Of a DNA stretch of 40,631 bases, positions 1-7,850 are shown one piece after another. The stretch is taken from IMG/VR virus record IMGVR_UViG_3300047666_000570, positions 1 to 40,631 of that record. One strand, 5' to 3'. The DNA comes from a virus. Position numbers and translations under genes: made by a program. Position 1 is the stretch's first letter. Every line of letters starts with the position of its first letter. The notes below the pieces were generated by a model, which worked only from the letters and a program-made list of their open reading frames with translations, ran no database searches and was not told where the DNA came from.

Positions 1-57
1 GTAGCCATAGCGCTTAGATCTGTGGGCAGGTATAGCTATGGAAGCTTGGCCCATTGA
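1..57 (+). CDS. C-terminal end of C5-methylase-like gene (junction fragment)
   Basis: Open from the first base in the same frame as the 39798-40547 gene and ending at TGA 55-57. It encodes the same last 18 residues (VAIALRSVGRYSYGSLAH). It has no start of its own and is the redundant end of the gene that crosses the contig junction. The two base differences from the other copy are synonymous (GCC/GCT Ala, CTT/CTC Leu). Confidence 0.85.
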   Translation, partial: VAIALRSVGRYSYGSLAH

Positions 58-76
58 ACCCCATGGCCCCACTGCA

Positions 77-100
77 ATACCTTAGGTATACCTTAGGTAT
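77..100. repeat. Tandem 11-bp repeat, ATACCTTAGGT x2
   Basis: Two exact copies of ATACCTTAGGT (77-87, 88-98) followed by AT. Each unit is an odd-centre palindrome around CCTTAGG. Similar CCTTAGG and ATTAGG units lie beside the dyad at 36937-36954, so this element is part of a flank shared in inverted orientation by the two operon-start regions. Function unknown; a protein-binding site is possible. Confidence 0.7.
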
Positions 101-111
101 CACGGGGCTAT

Positions 112-168
112 CCTATTCTAGTAGTGGCCGGTATGAATAGTTATACCAGCCACCTACTGACTACAAAA
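112..168 (+). promoter_or_regulatory. Composite operon-start element A with 18-bp dyad (130-147)
   Basis: The core is the dyad GGTATGAATAGTTATACC (130-147), extended to a 9-bp imperfect stem by GGCC and AGCC on either side. The upstream flank CCTATTCTAGTAGTGG (112-127) is the exact reverse complement of 36957-36972. The downstream flank CCTACTGACTACAAAA (153-168) closely matches 3089-3104. It sits directly before the first gene (ATG 180). I infer a promoter for the phage RNA polymerase or an operator; the dyad symmetry could also form an RNA hairpin. Confidence 0.55.
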
Positions 169-179
169 AGGAAATTAAC

Positions 180-383
180 ATGAGAAGTATTATCATTCGC
201 CCCCATTTCGGACCAAATAGCGGCTATGCCACAGTAGCCCTGTATTCTATGGGATCCCCTGTTTCTGTGGAATGCTACACTTCCCATGGTGACGCGCGCG
301 CGGCCGCTGAAAGGCTACGAATAGGGCGCGATACTATGGACTGCAGAGTTATTGACAAGCTACCTACTGAGGGCTCCGTATGA
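180..383 (+). CDS. Small early protein, 67 aa, unknown
   Basis: The start is ATG 180 with a good ribosome site (AAAGGAAATTAAC) in front. The product has 67 residues, no membrane segment and no motif I recognise. Its second half is basic, with an alanine- and arginine-rich helix-like stretch (DARAAAERLRIGRD). It lies directly after composite element A and before the RNA polymerase gene, where T7-type phages keep small host-takeover proteins. That role is inferred from position only. Confidence 0.7.
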   Translation: MRSIIIRPHFGPNSGYATVALYSMGSPVSVECYTSHGDARAAAERLRIGRDTMDCRVIDKLPTEGSV

Positions 384-520
384 TCACGTTACGCCATTTT
401 ATACGCTCGCCTATACCATCGTCAGGGGTCAATCTATCGTGCCGCACAGGGGCTCCTAGAGGCCTTCTCGAGCGGTATAGTATGTTGAACCGGGATGAGT
501 CGAGAATGATTCTCATCTAG
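380..520 (+). CDS. Possible 46-aa protein, translationally coupled
   Basis: ATG 380 overlaps the previous stop as ATGA and the frame stays open to TAG 518-520. The product is small, basic and has no recognisable motif. The overlap argues for a real gene. Against it, the frame contains an 18-bp regulatory dyad (474-491) and a partial copy of a non-coding repeat (about 448-470), so the region may instead be a leader for the polymerase gene. Confidence 0.4.
   Translation: MITLRHFIRSPIPSSGVNLSCRTGAPRGLLERYSMLNRDESRMILI
474..491. promoter_or_regulatory. 18-bp dyad GGTATAGTATGTTGAACC
   Basis: Member of the 18-bp dyad family found in the 37.4-37.8 kb origin region, for example GGTATAGTATGTTAAACC on the minus strand at 37718-37735 (one mismatch). 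It lies about 100 bases before the RNA polymerase start, which suggests an operator controlling that gene. Confidence 0.55.
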
Positions 521-594
521 GTAGAGACAGGACCTACGCCCTCGGGCGGTTAGGGACCCAACCCTTAAGCACTTAGGAAAAAAAGGATTATCAA

Positions 595-3060
595 ATGGTA
601 TCACCCGTTTACGATATGACCCACGATCAGGTCATGGCTACCCGTCCGGATCTGGTAGAGCGTGAAATTGCACTTGAGGAAGAGGCCGCTGACGTTGGGG
701 CTGTGAGAGTAATCAAATCAATTGACCAAAAGGGATACGCTACAGGGTCCCGCTCTGGCATGCGTACGCTTAAGGCCGCCACCATGCAAACGGCTGCAGG
801 TATACGTGGTTGGATTGCAGGGCGTGAGAAGCTAAACCGTAAGCACCCGCTGCTAAAACATATGACCGCGCTGGATCCAGAACAAATGGCCTTTATCATA
901 TCGCGCATTGTGATTGACACTGCAGTAAAAGAGCGCATAGCCTACACTACGGTATGCGTGGACGCTGGCCGCAGAGTTGAGCAGGTCATTGAATACGGGA
1001 TCTTTAAAGAGGCTAACGAAGGCCTAGCAGTTAAGCTAGAACGTCAACTTGAAAGCTCTACCAGCGTGGGCCATAGGCGCGCAGTGCTGTCTAAGGCCTT
1101 CAAGTCAGCCGACTTCGAGGGGATGAAGTGGGACGAAGAAGAGCAGGCCGGAGTTGGGCACCTGCTATTGTCCGCATTCATAGATGCAAGTGGGCTCTTT
1201 GAGCGCGTTGTAGTGCGCCGTAAGAAGCGCAGCGTAGCATACTGTACCCCCACTGAGGCCATGGTAGAAATACTCGCCAGCGGTGAACTGACGGATGCCC
1301 TGACTATGCCGTACCACTACCCCATGGTCATCCCACCGCGCGACTGGTCGTCAGTCTTCGAGGGCGGATATCTGGACTCGCACCTGCACTCTCTGGACCT
1401 TGTGAAGACAGACCGCTCTGGTCTATCCCAACTCGACGCCACAGATATGCGGGATGTTACGGACGCTATCAATCAGATACAAGCGACCCCTTGGGCTGTG
1501 AACACTAAGGTGCTAAAAGTTTTAGACTTCTTGAATACCTTGGGCGGAGACGTGGCAGGCCTTACGTCAAGCGTTATACCTGACCTCCCTGTGAAGCCAT
1601 GGGGCGAGCTCGAGGACGACGCATGGGAGGCCTTTCGGACTGACCCCGCCAACGCTACGATAGTTAAGGAATACAAACGCGACGCTGCGAGGATCTATCA
1701 GGCGCGCGTCAAGTGGACCTCTAAGCGCTTAGTGCAAAAGCAACAGATCACTATAGCGGAACGCTTCAAGGATGAAGACGCGATCTACTTCCCGCACACC
1801 TGTGACTACCGTGGGCGGATCTATCCGGCTGCAGGTCTGGGCTCTGTGAATCCTCAGGGCAACGACGCAGGCAAGTCCCTGCTACAGTTCGCACGCGGTA
1901 AGGCTCTGGGTGAGACCGGTGCTGCATGGCTGGCTATCCACTGCGCGAACGTGTGGGGCAACGATAAGGTCTCAATGGATGATCGTATTCTGTGGGCTCA
2001 CATGAACTCTGACATGATGCTGGCTTGCGCTGCAGATCCTATGGCTAGCAATAGCTGGATGGACGCAGACAAGCCGTTGCAGTTTCTAGCCGCCTGTTAT
2101 GAGTGGGAAGGTTATACGCTGAATGGTGACGAGCACGTATCACACCTCCCAATAGCCCTCGACGGTACCTGCAGTGGAATGCAACACTTTGCTGCTATGG
2201 TGCGTGATCCTGCCAGCGCGCGCAGTGTGAACGTCGAGCAGGTGGGCGACGTACCAGCTGACCTGTATACGCGAGTTCTCGAGCAGGTCCGTAAGGATCT
2301 ACCTGCAGACTCCGAGTGGTTAACACGCCTGACGCGCAGAATCGTTAAGCAGCCTGTAATGACCACGCCCTATGGTGTGACCAGCGCAGGGATCCGCGAC
2401 CAGATAAAGAACTGGACCAGACGCGCCCTGGATGAGGGCTCCTGTGAGCCGTTCTCAGTGGACATACAGGAAGCCGTAGGTGAGGTAGCCCCCGTGGTAG
2501 CAAATGCCATACGGGGCACTGTAGGAGCTGCAGGGGCTGTAATGGACTGGCTGCAAGAGGTGGCACGTATTACCTCGAAGGCTGGTCACGGTATCCACTG
2601 GACCACTCCCAATGGCTTTAGGGTCCGTCAGGAGTATATGAAGAGCATGGGCACAGAGGTACGTGTCTCTTGGGAAGGCAAGACTACTAAGATGTCATTG
2701 CTTAAGGGTACGGATGTTTTAGACGCTGGCGGTCAGATCCGTGGCATAGCGCCCAACTTCGTGCACAGCTTCGACGCGTGCCACCTGCAGGTCACGGTAG
2801 CTAACTGTGCCAACGAGGGTATGCGTGATTTCGCAATGATCCACGATAGCTACGCAGTGCACGCTTGTGATACGCAAACACTGGCGGCAGTGCTCCGTGA
2901 GAGCTTCATAGCGATCTACAGCGGCGATACTCTGGGTGACCTTATGGTAGAGCTCAGCGAGCAACTGCCTGCAGACGTCTTCTCAGAGCTCCCAGCGCCA
3001 CCTGCAATGGGTACACTGGATCTGAACTGCGTGAGAGAGTCGGAGTTCTTCTTCGGCTAG
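595..3060 (+). CDS. Single-subunit phage DNA-directed RNA polymerase
   Basis: An 821-residue T7-family RNA polymerase (T7 enzyme 883) that transcribes phage middle and late genes from phage promoters. Visible motifs: DYRGRIYPA near residue 403; motif A DGTCSGMQHF, with D523 matching T7 D537; motif B RRIVKQPVMTTPYG, with K585 matching K631 and the Tyr that selects NTPs; motif C IHDSYA, with D751 matching D812. The chain ends FFFG, comparable to the FAFA foot of T7 polymerase. The start ATG 595 follows AAAAAAGGATTATCAA. The spacing between motifs A and B is about 30 residues shorter than in T7. A dyad element follows the stop directly and begins the replication operon. Confidence 0.97.
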   Translation: MVSPVYDMTHDQVMATRPDLVEREIALEEEAADVGAVRVIKSIDQKGYATGSRSGMRTLKAATMQTAAGIRGWIAGREKLNRKHPLLKHMTALDPEQMAFIISRIVIDTAVKERIAYTTVCVDAGRRVEQVIEYGIFKEANEGLAVKLERQLESSTSVGHRRAVLSKAFKSADFEGMKWDEEEQAGVGHLLLSAFIDASGLFERVVVRRKKRSVAYCTPTEAMVEILASGELTDALTMPYHYPMVIPPRDWSSVFEGGYLDSHLHSLDLVKTDRSGLSQLDATDMRDVTDAINQIQATPWAVNTKVLKVLDFLNTLGGDVAGLTSSVIPDLPVKPWGELEDDAWEAFRTDPANATIVKEYKRDAARIYQARVKWTSKRLVQKQQITIAERFKDEDAIYFPHTCDYRGRIYPAAGLGSVNPQGNDAGKSLLQFARGKALGETGAAWLAIHCANVWGNDKVSMDDRILWAHMNSDMMLACAADPMASNSWMDADKPLQFLAACYEWEGYTLNGDEHVSHLPIALDGTCSGMQHFAAMVRDPASARSVNVEQVGDVPADLYTRVLEQVRKDLPADSEWLTRLTRRIVKQPVMTTPYGVTSAGIRDQIKNWTRRALDEGSCEPFSVDIQEAVGEVAPVVANAIRGTVGAAGAVMDWLQEVARITSKAGHGIHWTTPNGFRVRQEYMKSMGTEVRVSWEGKTTKMSLLKGTDVLDAGGQIRGIAPNFVHSFDACHLQVTVANCANEGMRDFAMIHDSYAVHACDTQTLAAVLRESFIAIYSGDTLGDLMVELSEQLPADVFSELPAPPAMGTLDLNCVRESEFFFG

Positions 3061-3065
3061 CTCCC

Positions 3066-3104
3066 GGTACAATTATTCATACCGGCCCCCTACTGATACT
3101 AAAA
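3066..3104 (+). promoter_or_regulatory. Operon-start element B with 18-bp dyad (3066-3083)
   Basis: GGTACAATTATTCATACC (3066-3083) is a dyad of the same family as 130-147, read on the other strand as GGTATGAATAATTGTACC. It is followed by CCTACTGATACTAAAA (3089-3104), nearly the same as 153-168. It lies 6 bases after the RNA polymerase stop and before the replication genes. No T-run follows the stem, so a simple rho-independent terminator is unlikely. I infer a phage promoter or operator for the replication block. Confidence 0.55.
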
Positions 3105-3126
3105 CACTCAACCAAAGGAATACATT

Positions 3127-3255
3127 ATGTACACTATGAACTACGACAGAGACACCATGCAGTACATCATCTTCTTAGATGGTGTTCAGGTGTGTGAAAA
3201 CCCTAACCGCCAGCAAGCTGGTGACTATGTACGAATGATGAACCGAGGAGTATAG
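3127..3255 (+). CDS. Small protein, 42 aa, unknown
   Basis: ATG 3127 follows AAAGGAATACATT and the frame ends TAG 3253-3255, four bases before the SSB start. The 42-residue product begins MYTMNYDRDTMQYIIFLDG and is rich in Tyr, Asp, Met and Arg. It has no membrane segment. The good ribosome site and tight spacing support a real gene. Function unknown; it is the first gene of the replication block. Confidence 0.65.
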   Translation: MYTMNYDRDTMQYIIFLDGVQVCENPNRQQAGDYVRMMNRGV

Positions 3256-3259
3256 AAAC

Positions 3260-3943
3260 ATGGCAAGAGAGAAGCTTAAGAAAGTAGTATCACCACGAGG
3301 CATTGCAGCCCCGTACCCTAAACTGATCACACCTGACGAGTACGAAGGTGACCACGCCTTTAAGTGTGGACTGATCCTAGACCCAGCTGATGAAGGCGTA
3401 CAGGCTTTCGTTGATATGCTGAAGAATGAAGCGCAGAACGCGTTTGACACGGGTATGGGTGACCTTAAGGCTCAGTTGGCTGACGCTAAAGGCGCTAAGA
3501 TTGCTAAGCTTAAGGAAACGATAGCTAACATGGAGCTCTTCCTGCCGTTTGCTAAGAGCTACAACGATGATGGCACCGAGGACGGACGCTACGTTGTAAA
3601 CTTCAAGCGCAAGGCACAGGGACAGTATCCTGACGGCAAAGCTTGGGTCCACAATCTTCCTGTCTTTGACGCGAAGAAGAAGCCCCTTGCTGAAGGTGTC
3701 GATATCTGGGGCGGATCCGTATTACGCTTGCAGACTGAGCTAATGCCGTGGTTCCAAGCTGGACTCAAGAAAGGTGGCGTATCTTGCCGTCTGTTCGCCG
3801 TTCAGGTGATTGAGCTCGAGTCTGGATCTGCAGATAGCTCTGATGGCTTCGACGTTGAGGACGGGTATGAGTCAGCTGAAATGGCTGCAGCCCCCGCCCA
3901 GGTTGAGTCTCAGGAAGACACAGCGGATGTTGAGGACTTCTGA
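3260..3943 (+). CDS. Single-stranded DNA-binding protein (T7 gp2.5-like)
   Basis: The 227-residue protein (T7 gp2.5 is 232) has the expected plan: an OB-fold-type body with GDHAFKCGLIL and DGRYVVNFKRKAQGQ segments, then a long acidic tail (from about residue 185) that ends in Phe (VEDF). In T7 the acidic tail and its terminal aromatic residue contact polymerase and helicase; the same role is inferred here. The position directly after the RNA polymerase and before the nuclease and gp3.5-like gene matches T7 order (1, 2.5, 3, 3.5). It overlaps the next start by one base (TGATG). Confidence 0.9.
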   Translation: MAREKLKKVVSPRGIAAPYPKLITPDEYEGDHAFKCGLILDPADEGVQAFVDMLKNEAQNAFDTGMGDLKAQLADAKGAKIAKLKETIANMELFLPFAKSYNDDGTEDGRYVVNFKRKAQGQYPDGKAWVHNLPVFDAKKKPLAEGVDIWGGSVLRLQTELMPWFQAGLKKGGVSCRLFAVQVIELESGSADSSDGFDVEDGYESAEMAAAPAQVESQEDTADVEDF

Positions 3944-4323
3944 TGCCTAAGCCCAGAGTGCCCCGTACGCGGGGTGATGGGACTCTGACCGAGGCTGCAT
4001 ACTGGGGTAAGATTCGGGGCGCTCTGCGCTCTGGGTCTCTCAAGTACGCTAGTCGCTACGCAGCATTAGCTAAGGCTAAGCACCCTAAACCTAAAGCAAC
4101 CGCAGGACGCCACCGAGTAGAGTTTCGGTGCGCGGCTTGTAAGGGTAGCTTTGAAGGGAAAAACGTAGAGGTAGATCACATTGTCAGGGCCGGTAGTCTC
4201 CGGTGCTATGAGGATCTAGCAGGATTCGTAGAGAGACTTTACTGCGAGTCAAGTGGGCTACAGGTACTCTGTAAGCCTTGCCATAAACTAAAGACAGCTA
4301 AAGACAGGGAAGAAGCAAAATGA
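3943..4323 (+). CDS. HNH endonuclease in the T7 gene 3 position
   Basis: 126 residues with a basic N-terminus and a Cys4-type HNH domain from about residue 60: CAAC, then VDHI (the HNH His), then a final VLCKPCHKLKTAKD block with the second CxxC and HNH His. T7 places endonuclease I (gp3) here; this HNH enzyme probably takes over host DNA breakdown or branch cleavage, but that substitution is inference. It begins at the base where SSB ends and overlaps the next gene as ATGA. Confidence 0.85.
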   Translation: MPKPRVPRTRGDGTLTEAAYWGKIRGALRSGSLKYASRYAALAKAKHPKPKATAGRHRVEFRCAACKGSFEGKNVEVDHIVRAGSLRCYEDLAGFVERLYCESSGLQVLCKPCHKLKTAKDREEAK

Positions 4324-4709
4324 GGCGCGCAAAATTAGACCCAGATGAGGTCCTTTATGTCGTCGTAGGAAGCACCATGACCGCGCCCGATGAGCCCTTC
4401 ACGGATGAGGACGGAATGCACTTCTACATTAACGCTGAAGGTACCGTGACCACACCGGTCCCTGACGATGAGCGAGGAAACTTTTTACCACGATACGGCC
4501 ACAACTCTATTGTCATAATTATTGAAGGAGGATACACGGACGATGGGATACCATCAGCCAGATCCTACTACAGAAACCAGCTATTATCTGTGCAATTTAT
4601 TAGCAGGATGATGCTGCGGAAATACCCAAATGCCAGACTAACCATGTGGCATGAACTTAAGAAAGGAATTAACCCAATACTAACCAGAGAGGACTTATCT
4701 AATGGATGA
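4320..4709 (+). CDS. T7 lysozyme (gp3.5)-like pseudoenzyme, probable RNA polymerase regulator
   Basis: 129 residues. It aligns with T7 gp3.5 through YVVVGST (T7 FVHCSAT), MHFYINAEGTV (T7 YHFIIKRDGTV), HNSIVIIIEGG (T7 HNSIGVCLVGG) and LTMWHELKKGINP (T7 LRAHHEVAPKACP). Every zinc or catalytic residue is replaced: H17 by V15, Y46 by M33, H122 by W110, K128 by G116, C130 by N118. T7 gp3.5 is both an amidase and an inhibitor of T7 RNA polymerase, so I infer that only the polymerase-binding function remains. Position 3-3.5-4 matches T7. The start overlaps the nuclease stop (ATGA) and the end overlaps the reductase start. The homology rests on my own alignment from memory of T7 gp3.5. Confidence 0.7.
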   Translation: MRRAKLDPDEVLYVVVGSTMTAPDEPFTDEDGMHFYINAEGTVTTPVPDDERGNFLPRYGHNSIVIIIEGGYTDDGIPSARSYYRNQLLSVQFISRMMLRKYPNARLTMWHELKKGINPILTREDLSNG

Positions 4710-6579
4710 GTATCAGAAGTTCATTGCATCCAGCAGATACGCCCGATGGCGTCCTGAGGACTCCCGCCGTGAAACGTGGAGCGAGACAGTAACACGCTAC
4801 ACTGACTACTGGACCGCAGAGGCTCCAGAAGGGCTAAGCAATAGGGATCTTAATGAGATCCACAGTGCCATCGAAGGCCTCCACGTGATGCCATCTATGC
4901 GCTGCCTGATGACTGCAGGTCCTGCACTCACGCGGGATAACGTAGCAGGATTCAACTGCGCCTATCTCCCTATAGACAACGTGCGTGCATTTGACGAGAC
5001 CATGTACATACTAATGTGTGGCACTGGTGTTGGATTCAGTGTGGAGCAGGCAGGTATCGACAAGTTACCCATGGTAGCTGAGGAACACCACCTCACAGCC
5101 TCTGTAATCGTCGTAGCGGACTCTAAAATAGGTTGGGCCGCTAGCCTTAAGGAGCTCATAGCGTCTCTGTACGCGGGTTCTGTGCCCTCGTGGGACGTGT
5201 CCAAAGTTAGAGGTCCCGGAGCACGCCTAAAAACTTTCGGCGGGAGGGCCTCTGGTCCCCAGCCCCTAGTGGACCTTTTTGAGTACGCTGTGGAGACCTT
5301 TAAGAAAGCAGCGGGACGCCGACTTACGGCCCTTGAGTGCCATGACCTAGTGTGTAAGATCGCTGAGGTTATCGTAGTCGGAGGTGTCCGTAGGTCAGCA
5401 CTGATATCGCTAAGTGATCCTAATAGCTTTGAGCTCCGTGGAGCTAAGACAGGCCTCTGGTGGCTGGAGAATCCACAACGTGCGCTAGCAAATAACTCCG
5501 CGTCATACAATGAAAAGCCAGCATTTGAGTTCTTCCTCTCCGAGATGAAAGCTATCCACGAGAGCAAGAGCGGTGAACGCGGCATGTTCTCCCGTATGGC
5601 ATGCGAAGCTATTGTAGCTAAGAATGGACGCCGTGAGACAGGACACGCATGGGGTACTAACCCCTGCAGTGAGATCATCCTACGGCCCAACCAGTTCTGT
5701 AACCTGACGGAGGTAGTGATACGCCCTGAGGACACCATTAAGGATCTGACCCGTAAGGTCCGTATAGCAACCATAATGGGAACTGTGCAGGCATCACTCA
5801 CGAACTTCCGCTATCTTCGCAAAGTGTGGAGCGACAACACAGCTGAGGAGGCCCTGTTAGGTCTCTCACTGACCGGCATAATGGACCATCCCGTACTCTC
5901 TAAGCCCACAGATCGGTGTGCAGAGTGGCTCTCAGAGCTCCGTGGAGTAGCTATCATAGTTAACCGGCAGTACGCAGAGAAGATGGGCATTAAGCAGGCC
6001 GCTGCTATCACCTGTGTGAAGCCCAGTGGGACAGTAAGTCAGCTAGTGAATAGCGCCTCTGGTATCCACCCACGCTTTGCCCCATACTATATAAGAACTG
6101 TACGCGCGGATAAGAATGACCCGTTGGCTCAGTATATGGAGAAGGTAGGGTTCCCCTGTGAGACAGACGTTACGAAAGACAGCACGCTGGTCTTCTCGTT
6201 TCCCGTCAAGGCTCCAAAGGGCAAGACCGTGAAGGATGTAGGAGCCCTAGAGCAGTTAAAGCTTTGGAAAACCTACCAAGAGCACTGGTGTGAACACAAG
6301 CCCTCTATCACTGTCTACTACACAGATGATGAGTTTCTGCACGTATGCGCTTGGATGTGGGACAACTTTGATCTACTTAGCGGCATTAGCCTGCTACCAG
6401 TATCAGAGCACACCTACGCTCAGGCACCATACCAAGAGATAGGCAAGGAGTCCTATGAGGCAGCTGTTAAGGCCTTACCGGCGTTCAACGTGGCGGACCT
6501 AGAAGCATTTGAAAGTGATGACCAGACCATAGGCAGCCAAGAGCTAGCGTGTGCTGGAGGATCCTGCGAGCTTCCATAA
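4702..6579 (+). CDS. nrdJ: Class II (adenosylcobalamin-dependent) ribonucleoside-triphosphate reductase
   Basis: A 625-residue monomeric-type class II ribonucleotide reductase that makes deoxynucleotides from ribonucleotides using B12. Visible: FNCAYLPIDN with the first redox Cys, CGTGVGFSVE, GGVRRSALISLSD, the finger-loop thiyl Cys motif NPCSEI, CVKPSGTVSQ, and a C-terminal CAGGSC pair of redox cysteines like CEGGAC in the Lactobacillus enzyme. It is shorter than the roughly 740-residue Lactobacillus protein. No class I beta subunit gene is present, as expected. The host must make or import cobalamin. ATG 4702 overlaps the preceding gene by 8 bases. Confidence 0.93.
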   Translation: MDEYQKFIASSRYARWRPEDSRRETWSETVTRYTDYWTAEAPEGLSNRDLNEIHSAIEGLHVMPSMRCLMTAGPALTRDNVAGFNCAYLPIDNVRAFDETMYILMCGTGVGFSVEQAGIDKLPMVAEEHHLTASVIVVADSKIGWAASLKELIASLYAGSVPSWDVSKVRGPGARLKTFGGRASGPQPLVDLFEYAVETFKKAAGRRLTALECHDLVCKIAEVIVVGGVRRSALISLSDPNSFELRGAKTGLWWLENPQRALANNSASYNEKPAFEFFLSEMKAIHESKSGERGMFSRMACEAIVAKNGRRETGHAWGTNPCSEIILRPNQFCNLTEVVIRPEDTIKDLTRKVRIATIMGTVQASLTNFRYLRKVWSDNTAEEALLGLSLTGIMDHPVLSKPTDRCAEWLSELRGVAIIVNRQYAEKMGIKQAAAITCVKPSGTVSQLVNSASGIHPRFAPYYIRTVRADKNDPLAQYMEKVGFPCETDVTKDSTLVFSFPVKAPKGKTVKDVGALEQLKLWKTYQEHWCEHKPSITVYYTDDEFLHVCAWMWDNFDLLSGISLLPVSEHTYAQAPYQEIGKESYEAAVKALPAFNVADLEAFESDDQTIGSQELACAGGSCELP

Positions 6580-6590
6580 CGAGGATTATT

Positions 6591-7646
6591 ATGAAGACGA
6601 TTATAGTAGCAGCATCCTTTGCAGCCCTAGCAGGCTGTGGAGGCGGCGGCGGTGGTGCATTCGAGCCACGGACCGTAGTTGATATACCCCCAGTGGTCGT
6701 AGAGCCACCAGTTGTTGTGCCTCCAGTGGTCGTAGTGCCTCCTGTAGTGCCTCCTGTGGTAATTCCCGTGGAGCCAGTACAGATGAGTAAGCCTACTGAG
6801 TGCCTCACTGTAGCGAGCGATACGGGCCTCTCAGAGTTCCCCTATATCACCTGTGACGGTGTGCCCACGAGTGGCCCTCAGAGCTACCCCTATGACCCTG
6901 AAAACACTGAGATTGCATTGATCGACGTGTTGGCAGTGGTAGATACCAAGGTAGAGCTGAACGGCCTGACTGTTGAGGAGTTCGTTAAGAAGCAATACGA
7001 CTTTGCTAACGCTATCTACGCTGAGTCTGGCGTGTACATCGTCCTGCAGGTCGCAGGGATCCACATGGTAGACGTTGCAGCTGGTGATCTATTACGCCAG
7101 TACCGCTACTTCACTGGAGCCCGTGGTGAGTTCAGGGGCTTGGAAGACGTGGAGAACGCTAACGACGCTGACTTCTCATTCTTGTTCAAGGATAGGGCAG
7201 CTGAGCCGTGGGCCTGTGGCGTTGCGTCACTGGTAAACGACCGGTCAGACCCTGAGAAGCGCAGAGGTGTATCACAGTGTCACGTTGGTGAAGAGTTCAA
7301 CACCACTGAGACCACTAGGTACTACGAGCGCGCCAGCATTACGTTCATCCACGAGATGGGTCACCTGTTTGGCTTAGAGCATAACATCGAGAGTGCTACA
7401 CTCACCCCTGTCTTTCCGTTCTCTTACGGCTACCTGCTGCCAGAGTACGAAGATGATAAGACAGATGAGTGGAACGGCTATGGCTCAGTAATGAGTTATT
7501 CGGACAAGCCCACCCACAGGATGTCAGACCCTGACGCTACCTTCGAGATCCCCGAGTTGGGCATCGTGGTACCTGTGGGCAGTGAAGTGGCTGATTCAGT
7601 ACGCCACCTCAACCGAGTAAGATACTACATGAGTCAACTTAACTAG
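6591..7646 (+). CDS. Secreted lipoprotein zinc metalloprotease (metzincin)
   Basis: From ATG 6591 the protein has 351 residues. It starts with a lipoprotein signal MKTIIVAASFAALAGC (acylated Cys16), a run of six glycines, then a Pro-Val linker of PPVV repeats (about residues 30-65). The catalytic domain carries HEMGHLFGLEH (254-264), the HExxHxxGxxH zinc site, and a Met-turn candidate SVMSYS 35 residues later. Gly rather than Asp after the Cys predicts outer-membrane sorting in the Lol system. The substrate is unknown. It could act on surface proteins of the infected cell, help release, or alter receptors; these are guesses. Such a gene inside a replication block is unusual and suggests acquisition. 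Confidence 0.85.
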   Translation: MKTIIVAASFAALAGCGGGGGGAFEPRTVVDIPPVVVEPPVVVPPVVVVPPVVPPVVIPVEPVQMSKPTECLTVASDTGLSEFPYITCDGVPTSGPQSYPYDPENTEIALIDVLAVVDTKVELNGLTVEEFVKKQYDFANAIYAESGVYIVLQVAGIHMVDVAAGDLLRQYRYFTGARGEFRGLEDVENANDADFSFLFKDRAAEPWACGVASLVNDRSDPEKRRGVSQCHVGEEFNTTETTRYYERASITFIHEMGHLFGLEHNIESATLTPVFPFSYGYLLPEYEDDKTDEWNGYGSVMSYSDKPTHRMSDPDATFEIPELGIVVPVGSEVADSVRHLNRVRYYMSQLN

Positions 7647-7655
7647 GAGTACACC

Positions 7656-7850
7656 ATGACGCTATTATCAGATATCCAAGGGACCGCCATTGAGATCCGC
7701 AGGGCTCACCCAGAGGCAAGTATCGACCTGATAGCGGAATGGATGGTTGAGATATATGCACCCGCTAAGGAACACAGCAGGTACGTGTCACGGCACCTTG
7801 TACGGGCAACAACCCGCAACACGCTGAGGAGAGATTACGATGAGCTATAG
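7656..7850 (+). CDS. Small protein, 64 aa, unknown
   Basis: ATG 7656 follows TAGGAGTACACC. The 64 residues look helical and charged (SDIQGTAIEIRRAHPEAS and a basic C-terminal stretch with several Arg and Thr). There is no membrane segment. It overlaps the next gene by 11 bases. Function unknown. Confidence 0.7.
   Translation: MTLLSDIQGTAIEIRRAHPEASIDLIAEWMVEIYAPAKEHSRYVSRHLVRATTRNTLRRDYDEL

Larger units (their letters stand above)
1..141. repeat. Left copy of 141-bp terminal redundancy
   Basis: Matches 40491-40631 at 139 of 141 positions. The differences are at 6 (c here, t in the right copy) and 15 (t here, c there). The last 126 bases are identical. It is either a short direct terminal repeat of the linear virion DNA or, more likely, the overlap left by assembling a circular or terminally redundant molecule. 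It contains the 3' end of the methylase-like gene (1-57), tandem CCTTAGG repeats and most of a regulatory dyad. Confidence 0.95.

Noticed and set aside
1-141. Genuine direct terminal repeat of the virion DNA
   Set aside because: Not excluded, but two synonymous differences between the copies argue for assembly overlap from a mixed population; coverage data are needed.
3064-3085. Hairpin after the RNA polymerase stop as a rho-independent terminator
   Set aside because: The stem is 6 bp with a 10-base loop and is followed by CCCCCTACTG rather than T residues; the same dyad stands before other operons, so a promoter/operator role fits better.
4962-5801. 279-residue minus-strand open frame
   Set aside because: Antisense to the ribonucleotide reductase, which has clear catalytic motifs over the same bases; the long frame is a by-product of codon usage.
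6485-6808. Minus-strand frame rich in Gly and Thr
   Set aside because: It is the antisense of the Gly/Pro-Val linker region of the metalloprotease; low complexity explains the open frame.
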